Positions 58,744 to 64,000 of a DNA stretch of 64,000 nt are shown in pieces. The notes under the pieces are model-generated. The model saw only the letters and a program-made list of their open reading frames with translations, was not told the DNA's origin and searched no databases. The position numbers and the translations under genes were made by a program. The stretch is from contig JBBRAH010000011.1 in the NCBI GenBank assembly GCA_038206985.1, forward strand, positions 1-64,000, given 5' to 3'. Source of the stretch: CAXMST01 sp038206985 (GTDB taxonomy: Bacteria > Actinomycetota > Thermoleophilia > Solirubrobacterales > 70-9). Position 1 is the first letter of the stretch; each line of letters opens with the position of its first letter.

Positions 58744-60009
58744 ATGCAGATGAGGCAGCGCGCCGAACGAAGTGCGCTGCTCGCAGGCGGCGCGGCACTG
58801 GTGCTGGTTGCTGCGGCCGCGTTGCTCGCGGCCCCGGGTCCAGGGCTCGTGCCCGGCGCGGGCTCGGCTCCCGGCCCCGTCCCGGGCTGGGTCCTCGGCC
58901 CCTACGGCGACGGCCTCGGGGTCTCCGCGGGGCTCTACCTGGGGGCACTGTACGTCGCGATCGCGGCTTGGGGAGTGTTCGTGCTCGCCTCCCGCTACCT
59001 GCGCGAGCGCGTCGTCTGGGCGCTGATCGGAGCGCTGCTCGTGCTCTTCACCCTCGCGCCACCGCTGCTCTCGCTGGATGTCTTCAGCTACATCTCCTAC
59101 GCCCGGCTCGGCGTGGAAGAGGGCCTCAATCCCTACGAGTCGGTGCCGGCGGACATCCCCTTCGACGAGGCCGCCGCACGGGTCGACGACTTCCGCTTCG
59201 CGGTCAGCGTCTACGGCCCGCTGTTCACCCTCGGCTCCTACCCGCTGGGGCTGGCCGGGGTTCCCTTCGCGCTCTGGGCTTTCAAGCTGATCGCCGGCCT
59301 CTCCATCGTCGCCGCGGCCTGGTTGACCTCGCGCATCGCCCGGATCCGCGGCGTCCCGGCCGCGCCTGCCGCGGCCTTCGTCGCGCTCAACCCGCTGGTA
59401 CTCGTCCACGTCGTCGGAGGAGCCCACAACGACGGCACGATGGTCGCCCTCGGTCTGGTCGGGGTACTGATGGCGCTCAGCTCCCGCCCGGCTGCGGCGG
59501 GCGTCGCCCTGGTCGGCTCGGCGGCGCTGAAGGCCGCGGGCGCTCTCTACGCGCCATTCGCCCTGGCCGGCTCGCCCGAGCCCCGGCGCCTGCTGGTAGG
59601 CCTCGCGGGCACGGCGCTCGTGCTCGGCTCGTTCACGCTGCTGCTTTTTGGCGGCAGCGCGGCCGAGGCTCTCGGCGTGGCCGGCGACAACCAGGCGACG
59701 GTGAGCCGCTGGAGCGTTCCGGCCACCCTCTCGCGGATCACCGGCGTCGACGTCGATGCGATCAGGTTCGCCGCCGCGCTCGCCTACGCGGCCACGGTGA
59801 TCGGCCTGCTCGCCTGGGTCGTACGCGGTGCCGACTGGGTCCGCGCCGCGGGCTGGGCGGCGTTCGGCCTGCTGGTCGCGACCGCGTGGATGGTCCCCTG
59901 GTACCTGATCTGGTTGCTCCCGGTCGCGGCCGTCTCCCGGGATCGCGTGTTGATCGGCGCGACGGTGGCACTCACGGTGTTTCAGGCGATCAACGCGATC
60001 CCGCTGTAA
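58744..60009 (+). CDS. MptA/MptB-like polyprenol-phosphate mannosyltransferase (GT-C)
   Basis: 421-aa integral membrane glycosyltransferase with about 11-12 helices. Landmarks match alpha-1,6-mannopyranosyltransferases MptA/MptB of lipomannan synthesis: LLSLDVFSYISYARLG...LNPYESVP (Asp of the first extracytoplasmic loop is the GT-C catalytic acid), VSVYGPLFTLGSYPLG and NPLVLVHVVGGAHNDGTMVALGL. It would use polyprenyl-phosphate-mannose outside the membrane. Lipomannan-like polymers are not established in this bacterial group, so the acceptor is unknown. ATG 58744 is used; an ATG two codons later is possible. Confidence 0.82.
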   Translation: MQMRQRAERSALLAGGAALVLVAAAALLAAPGPGLVPGAGSAPGPVPGWVLGPYGDGLGVSAGLYLGALYVAIAAWGVFVLASRYLRERVVWALIGALLVLFTLAPPLLSLDVFSYISYARLGVEEGLNPYESVPADIPFDEAAARVDDFRFAVSVYGPLFTLGSYPLGLAGVPFALWAFKLIAGLSIVAAAWLTSRIARIRGVPAAPAAAFVALNPLVLVHVVGGAHNDGTMVALGLVGVLMALSSRPAAAGVALVGSAALKAAGALYAPFALAGSPEPRRLLVGLAGTALVLGSFTLLLFGGSAAEALGVAGDNQATVSRWSVPATLSRITGVDVDAIRFAAALAYAATVIGLLAWVVRGADWVRAAGWAAFGLLVATAWMVPWYLIWLLPVAAVSRDRVLIGATVALTVFQAINAIPL

Positions 60010-60016
60010 TGGAGCT

Positions 60017-61042
60017 ATGAGCAGCGAACCGAGGATGCGGCTGGGACCGGAGTTCGACCTGATCGCGGCGATCCGCGAGCGGCTCGGGATTACCGGCGCC
60101 GACGCTTCCGCGGTGGAGCACGTGGTCGGGATCGGCGACGACGCAGCCGTCACGGTGCCCGCCGGGGCGACGGCCACCAGCATCGATGCGCTCGTCGAAG
60201 GGGTCCACTTCCGCTCGGCCTGGTGCCCGCCGCGGGCGATCGGCCACAAGGCTCTCGCGACGGCGCTGAGCGATCTGGCCGCGATGGGTGCCGGTCCCGG
60301 CGAGGCCTATGTCTGGCTCGGGCGCCCTGAGTCGCTGGGGTCCGAGGACTGCCTCGAGCTGGCGGCGGGGATCGGGGAGCTGGCGAGCGAGCTGGGCGTC
60401 GCGGTCCTCGGCGGGGATCTGACCGCGGCACCGGTCATTGCGATCGCCGTGACGGTCGTCGGCCACGCCGCCGGCGCCGGGGAGCTGGTCGGCCGCGCGG
60501 GGGCAGGGGAGGGGGACGCGGTTTGCGTGACGGGCGAGCTCGGCGGCGCAGCGGCGGGCCTGATGCTGCTCGAGCATCCCGAGCTCGGCGAGGGGCTCGA
60601 TCCTGCGGCCTGCGAGGAGCTCCGCGCCCGACAGCTCACGCCGCAGCCACTGCTTGCCGCCGGTTTGGCACTTGCGCGCGCCGGCGCCAGTTCGATGATC
60701 GACATCTCCGACGGCCTCGGCGCCGACGCCGGTCATCTGGCCGCCGCCTCGGGGCTCGGGATCGAGATCAACATGGAGCGGGTGCCGGTCGGCCCGGGAG
60801 TCGAAGCGCTCGCCGCCGCTGCCGGTCACGGTCCCCTGGAGTTCGTCGCCTCCGGGGGCGAGGACTACGAGTTGCTCTGCACGCTGCCTCGGGATCGCCT
60901 GGAGGCGGCGCGGGGGGTGTCAGAGGCCGTGGGTGCGGGGCTGACGGAGATCGGCACGGTCGAGGCCGCGCCTGGTGTTCGGCTCAGACTTCCGGGCGGT
61001 CGCGTTCTGCGGTTTCACGGGCACGATCATCTTGACCGTTGA
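60017..61042 (+). CDS. thiL: thiamine-monophosphate kinase
   Basis: 341-aa ATP-dependent enzyme making thiamine diphosphate from thiamine monophosphate. Family motifs: VGIGDDAAVTVPAG (about residue 37), TSIDALVEGVHFRSAWCPP, IGHKALATALSDLAAMGA, VLGGDLTAAP, the nucleotide-binding GDAVCVTGELGGAAAGLM and DISDGLGADAGHLA, and a late EFVASGGEDYELL. Normal length. ATG 60017 starts seven bases after the GT-C gene, so the two share a transcript. The last 59 bases overlap the opposite-strand FlgM-like gene. Confidence 0.95.
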   Translation: MSSEPRMRLGPEFDLIAAIRERLGITGADASAVEHVVGIGDDAAVTVPAGATATSIDALVEGVHFRSAWCPPRAIGHKALATALSDLAAMGAGPGEAYVWLGRPESLGSEDCLELAAGIGELASELGVAVLGGDLTAAPVIAIAVTVVGHAAGAGELVGRAGAGEGDAVCVTGELGGAAAGLMLLEHPELGEGLDPAACEELRARQLTPQPLLAAGLALARAGASSMIDISDGLGADAGHLAAASGLGIEINMERVPVGPGVEALAAAAGHGPLEFVASGGEDYELLCTLPRDRLEAARGVSEAVGAGLTEIGTVEAAPGVRLRLPGGRVLRFHGHDHLDR

Positions 61043-61172
61043 TGTCACGCTCGAGGACGATGGCGCCGATCCTCTGCAGCATTGCCGCTGCTACCCGGCT
61101 CGAGTTGACGCGGTATTCACCCCGGGCGACCCGCTTTTGGATGTATCCGAATTGTTCTTGATTGGCACGCAT
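60984..61172 (-). CDS. small FlgM-like protein
   Basis: 62-aa protein with the pattern of an FlgM (anti-sigma-28) C-terminal region: YIQKRVARGEYRVNSSRVAA, followed by AMLQRI. Known FlgM has a G-x-Y-x-V then two short helices that wrap around the sigma factor. Here it lacks a disordered N-terminal half and no flagellar genes are in the window, so either it is an anti-sigma factor for another sigma or the match is superficial. The start is ATG 61172, with AAGGA six to seven bases upstream; ATG 61178 is less likely. The 3' end overlaps thiL tail-to-tail by 59 bp. Confidence 0.5.
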   Translation of the reverse strand: MRANQEQFGYIQKRVARGEYRVNSSRVAAAMLQRIGAIVLERDINGQDDRARETAERDRPEV

Positions 61173-61198
61173 GAGCATCCTTGTTGGCGATCAAGGCC

Positions 61199-61214
61199 AC
61201 CTGCCTTGGCAGGT
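61199..61214. repeat. perfect 16-bp dyad upstream of the FlgM-like gene
   Basis: ACCTGCCTTGGCAGGT: 7-bp arms (ACCTGCC / GGCAGGT) around two bases. It lies 27 bases upstream of the FlgM-like start, in the short gap between it and the end of the M28-like gene. Length and symmetry suit a dimeric regulator. It could be an operator for the FlgM-like gene or part of an RNA hairpin. Confidence 0.45.
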
Positions 61215-61285
61215 CACAGAAGCCTCATCTCCTAGATCGGCTCGTGCACCCCCACCCTTTAGGGCCGTCCGGGGTGAATCTGCAC

Positions 61286-63064
61286 TCAGCGGCGCGAGAT
61301 GCCCGACGGGGTGCCGCCCAGCGAGCCGGGTCCCGCGTGGCCCGACGGGCCCCGCACGCGTTGGTGTGCCGGCTCGGGCATGGCATTCAGCCGCAGGTCC
61401 ACATTGGCCGCTGCCACGCAGCAGAGCAGGCCGCCGAGCAGCACACACCACGACAGCGGGAGCAGCAGCCCGAACTGCCCGCCAACGATGAGCAGCAGCA
61501 GGTGCCAGGGGGCCGCCCAGCCGAGCTCCAGCGCGGAGCCGGCGGTGAGACCCGCGGCCAGGGTCGGGAGCAGAACGAGCACGCAGAGCAACGCGATCAG
61601 CGGCTTGCGGGGTGGGCCGGAGGCGCGGGCGGGCAGCAGCCAGACGTGGGCCGCCGGCGCGAGCAACAACGCGAGGTAGGGATTGGAGATCCAGATCACC
61701 GCGATGCTCGCGCAGATCAGCAGCCCGGCCATCGCGGCCAGTGTCTGCGGCTCGGTATCGAGCGGGGTGCGGAAGGGACGGATCAGCAGCGCCGCGAGCG
61801 CGATCGCCAGGACGATCGCCACGATCGCAAGCGGCCCCTCGCCGCCAGGGGGATAGCGCCCCGGGTCGTAGGGGAAGTCGGGGTCCGGCAGCAGGCCGAC
61901 GAGCCCCAGCAAGTAGACGAGCAACAGCGCGGCAAGCGGTAGCAGCGCCCGCTCGAGTGCCCAGGGAACCGCGCGTGCCGCGGCGCGCGGACTGCGTCGT
62001 CGGTCGCGCAGGAAGACGTCACCGGCGGCCAGCAGCGAGGGCAACAGGAGGGTGAGGGTGAGCAGCGTCAGCGTCCAGGCAGGCAGCAGGTTGTCGCCGA
62101 TGCGCACGTAGGTCCCTGGTCCGCCTGCGAGCGCGCCGGCGGGCGTGTCGTCGATCGCGAGGATCAACTCGAGTGCCGTCTCGCCCGAGGCCTGGATCGT
62201 GGCGCCGGAGATCGAGTCCGGTTCGCTGCCCGTCAGATCCGGCGGTCGCTCGCCGCCGCCGGAGACGGTGATCGCGTCGACACCCTCCTCGTCGAGTGCC
62301 GCTCCCTCACCGATCCCGACGGGGAAGGCCAGGCGGCTGAGGTCGCTCCAGCCACCACCCTCGGCGGCCTTCTGTTCGAACTGCACCGTCGCCAGTTGCT
62401 CAGCGGTCAGGCGCAGGCGCGGCAGCGGCGATTCCGGGCGGGCGACCCCCGGATAGACGAACGGAGGCGAGCCATCCTTGAGCCCGGTGTGGGCGAGCAC
62501 GATCGCCGCCTCGATCCCGGCCGGCGCCTCGAGCTGATCGACGAGAGCGCGCACTCCGGCGCCGCCGTTCGCCAGGCCCGAGGTGGAGGCGAGCACGATG
62601 GTCCGGTTGTGGCGGGAGCCACCGAGGTCGTCGGCGAGGGCGAGCAGGACCGCGGTGTCGGAGGCGCTGCCGGCTGCGGCCGGACCCTCCGCGCTATCGC
62701 GCGGCGCGACGATCAGCAGTACGTCCTCGAGGTCGCCTGGCAGGGTCAGCAGGACGTTCTTCAAGCTCACATCCGCGCCGTCCCAGCTGGAGTCCACTTT
62801 CTGGACGGAGACCTCGCCGCCGGGAATCCCCTCGAAGCGCTCCTGCACGCGCCCGGCGAGCAGTTCGTCATCGCTCGAGCCCGGCGTGCGGGAGGGGGCG
62901 AGCGTCGCGATCGTGCGCGCCTCGCGTGTCGCGGGACCGCCCTCGAAACTGGTCGTGAGCGGGGCTTCGATCGGCTCCGGTGTCGGCTCGAGCGAGAAGA
63001 GCAGCGCTACGAACGCGGCCAGGGCGGGCAGAAACCCTGCACGGTAGATACGGGGATCGAACAT
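61286..63064 (-). CDS. M28-like membrane protein lacking catalytic residues
   Basis: 592-aa protein. A signal anchor (residues 8-24) leads into an extracytoplasmic domain of about 280 residues that resembles peptidase M28 in outline: NVLLTLPG...LLIVAPRDSAEG, SASDTAVLLALADDLG, RTIVLASTSGLANGGAG. In true M28 peptidases these blocks read aHxDs, gaxDnasG and a GEE with zinc ligands; here the first His is replaced (VAPRDS) and the Glu pair is missing, so zinc binding is unlikely. Eight or so membrane helices fill the C-terminal 290 residues. GAA1-type GPI transamidase subunits have a similar layout. GTG 63073 is an alternative start. Divergent from the response regulator gene. Confidence 0.72.
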   Translation of the reverse strand: MFDPRIYRAGFLPALAAFVALLFSLEPTPEPIEAPLTTSFEGGPATREARTIATLAPSRTPGSSDDELLAGRVQERFEGIPGGEVSVQKVDSSWDGADVSLKNVLLTLPGDLEDVLLIVAPRDSAEGPAAAGSASDTAVLLALADDLGGSRHNRTIVLASTSGLANGGAGVRALVDQLEAPAGIEAAIVLAHTGLKDGSPPFVYPGVARPESPLPRLRLTAEQLATVQFEQKAAEGGGWSDLSRLAFPVGIGEGAALDEEGVDAITVSGGGERPPDLTGSEPDSISGATIQASGETALELILAIDDTPAGALAGGPGTYVRIGDNLLPAWTLTLLTLTLLLPSLLAAGDVFLRDRRRSPRAAARAVPWALERALLPLAALLLVYLLGLVGLLPDPDFPYDPGRYPPGGEGPLAIVAIVLAIALAALLIRPFRTPLDTEPQTLAAMAGLLICASIAVIWISNPYLALLLAPAAHVWLLPARASGPPRKPLIALLCVLVLLPTLAAGLTAGSALELGWAAPWHLLLLIVGGQFGLLLPLSWCVLLGGLLCCVAAANVDLRLNAMPEPAHQRVRGPSGHAGPGSLGGTPSGISRR

Positions 63065-63091
63065 CTCTGCCACTGAAACTAACCTGTCGTC

Positions 63092-63793
63092 ATGGCCGAA
63101 GCTGTGGCCAGGATCCTCCTCGTCGATGACGAGGACTCGATCCAGACGCTCCTCACCTACCCCCTGCGCAAGGAGGGCTACGACGTCGTGTCCGCACGCG
63201 ACGGTCGCGAGGCCCTCGATGAGTTCGCTGCGGGACGCTTCGATCTGGTCGTCCTCGATGTGATGATGCCGCGCCTCGACGGCATCGAGGTCTGCCGGCG
63301 TCTGCGGGCTCGCAGCCAGGTGCCGATCATCATGCTCACCGCACGCGACGACGAGGTCGACAAGGTGCTCGGCCTGGAGATCGGCGCCGACGATTACATC
63401 ACCAAGCCTTTCAGCGTGCGCGAGTTCCGCAGCCGCGTCAAGGCGGCTCTGCGGCGGACGCAGATGGCGGGCTCGGCCCCGGACGAGGTGATCCGTAGCG
63501 GCGATCTCGAGCTCGACGGCGGGCGCCGCAACGTCACGGTCCGGGGCAAGCACGCGACCCTCACCTACGTGGAATTCGAGATCCTCGCCGCGCTGGCGCG
63601 CAGCCCCGGACGCGTCTTCAACCGCGAGACGCTGCTCGAGCGGGTCTGGGGCGACAGCGCCTACCGCGACCCGCGCACGATCGACGTTCACATCCGGCAC
63701 CTGAGGGAGAAAATCGAGGCCGAGCCGCGACAGCCCGAGTACATTTTCACCGTGCGCGGCGTCGGCTACCGCTTCCGCGAGGACGAGGGCTAA
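63092..63793 (+). CDS. OmpR/PhoB-type response regulator
   Basis: 233-aa response regulator. The receiver domain (residues 1-125) has the acidic pair DDED near the start, the phospho-acceptor Asp in VVLDVMMP (about 57), Thr in LTARDD and Lys in YITKPFS. The C-terminal winged-helix DNA-binding domain (about 135-230) includes LTYVEFEILAALARSPGRVF and VDVHIRHLREKI-type residues. It is probably paired with the adjacent kinase. ATG 63092, 27 bases from the divergent M28-like gene, so the promoters lie in a very short gap or overlap. Confidence 0.95.
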   Translation: MAEAVARILLVDDEDSIQTLLTYPLRKEGYDVVSARDGREALDEFAAGRFDLVVLDVMMPRLDGIEVCRRLRARSQVPIIMLTARDDEVDKVLGLEIGADDYITKPFSVREFRSRVKAALRRTQMAGSAPDEVIRSGDLELDGGRRNVTVRGKHATLTYVEFEILAALARSPGRVFNRETLLERVWGDSAYRDPRTIDVHIRHLREKIEAEPRQPEYIFTVRGVGYRFREDEG

Positions 63794-63837
63794 CCGGTGC
63801 TCCCGCACCCCGCCGGATACGCGCCCGTAAGGTTCTG

Positions 63838-64000
63838 ATGCGGCCCGTGAAGGTCGGGTTCCGTAGCAGCGTCCGGACCAGGCTCGTCCTCCTCTTCTTC
63901 GCGATCACCGCGGGCGCGGTCGGCTTCGTCTACCTGTATGTGGTGCCGCAGCTCACCTCCTCGCTCACCGCTCAGCGGCTCGAACGTCTGGAACGCGAGG
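63838..64000 (+). CDS. sensor histidine kinase, N-terminal part only
   Basis: The frame runs off the window end. Its 54 visible codons read MRPVKVGFRSSVRTRLVLLF, then FAITAGAVGFVYLYVVPQL, and SLTAQRLERLERE. This is a basic start and one membrane helix (about 15-35) followed by an extracytoplasmic coiled segment, as in sensor kinases. Position 44 bp after an OmpR-type regulator on the same strand makes a sensor kinase the likely identity. ATG 63838 has an AAGG site six bases upstream. Confidence 0.75.
   Translation, partial: MRPVKVGFRSSVRTRLVLLFFAITAGAVGFVYLYVVPQLTSSLTAQRLERLERE

Noticed and set aside
58615..60249. Reverse open frame of 544 codons over the mannosyltransferase gene
   Set aside because: Composition is R/G/Q/E-rich shadow; the sense gene has clear GT-C motifs.
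61180..61285. Candidate c-di-GMP or other riboswitch upstream of the FlgM-like gene
   Set aside because: I looked for GEMM-type conserved motifs and found only the ACCTGCC dyad; the rest does not match a riboswitch I know.

Overview
The window is high-GC, densely coded chromosomal DNA. It most likely comes from an actinobacterium of the class Thermoleophilia (Solirubrobacterales type). Three things suggest this: (i) short secreted proteins opening with a hydrophobic ...ALFVALGGTAWA... segment followed by V(R)SKDVK-type repeats (36716-37216, with a fragment of a related secreted type at 39668-40138); (ii) abundant GTG/TTG starts and 4-bp start/stop overlaps; (iii) the mix of cytochrome c maturation System I (Ccm) genes with actinobacterial families (DUF1385, a DUF3107-like protein, a DesA3-like desaturase with its reductase). 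The taxonomic call is inference from family content. I see no phage genes, insertion sequences, CRISPR arrays or rRNA. Apart from the broken-gene patch noted below, no stretch over 300 bases lacks a gene.

Layout. 1-5.97 kb: small unknown protein, aldehyde dehydrogenase, SpoIID/LytB protein, AttH/CrtC-like protein, and a two-domain lytic transglycosylase/LAS-peptidase-like protein. 5.98-9.84 kb: tightly overlapping reverse-strand operon of lipid kinase, cardiolipin synthase-type PLD enzyme, PAP2 phosphatase and YchF. 9.9-20.5 kb: unknown membrane protein with a BtrH-like and a YceH-like protein, methylmalonyl-CoA epimerase, a short single-TM FtsH, DUF1385, RarA, and a second aldehyde dehydrogenase. 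20.5-22.3 kb: PRC-barrel gene broken by an amber codon, Nudix hydrolase, MepA-type endopeptidase. 24.0-31.9 kb: a long forward operon, ccmA-ccmB-ccmC-ccmD-like-hemA-hemC-cobA/hemD-SAM hydrolase-birA, which joins heme synthesis to heme export for cytochrome c; a TlpA/CcmG-like lipoprotein lies 4 kb further on. 32-39.6 kb: RTX-repeat protein, a helicase with an acidic insert, GNAT and GalT-like proteins. 39.6-40.8 kb: a patch of gene decay (N-terminally truncated secreted protein, an intact PRC-barrel gene, a frameshifted PRC-barrel relic). 40.8-43.8 kb: sulfatase lipoprotein plus endoglycoceramidase-like GH5. 43.8-46.9 kb: TetR regulator divergent from a ferredoxin reductase-fatty acid desaturase pair. 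47-56.6 kb: secreted beta-helix protein, sulfotransferase, tRNA-Arg(CCU), YcaQ-like protein, pyrE, L,D-transpeptidase, CPBP protease, HAD phosphatase. 56.7-64 kb: class A penicillin-binding protein, MptB-like mannosyltransferase, thiL, FlgM-like small protein, a degenerate M28-like membrane protein, and a two-component system whose kinase runs off the window.

Taken together the region is mostly housekeeping with a strong envelope theme: peptidoglycan enzymes (SpoIID, SLT/LAS fusion, MepA, L,D-transpeptidase, PBP1), phospholipid remodelling, acyl-chain desaturation and heme/cytochrome c biogenesis. The most unusual points are the Ccm-Hem operon, two broken PRC-barrel genes, the transglycosylase/LAS fusion, the helicase with an acidic insert ahead of Walker A, and the M28-like protein that appears to have lost its catalytic residues.
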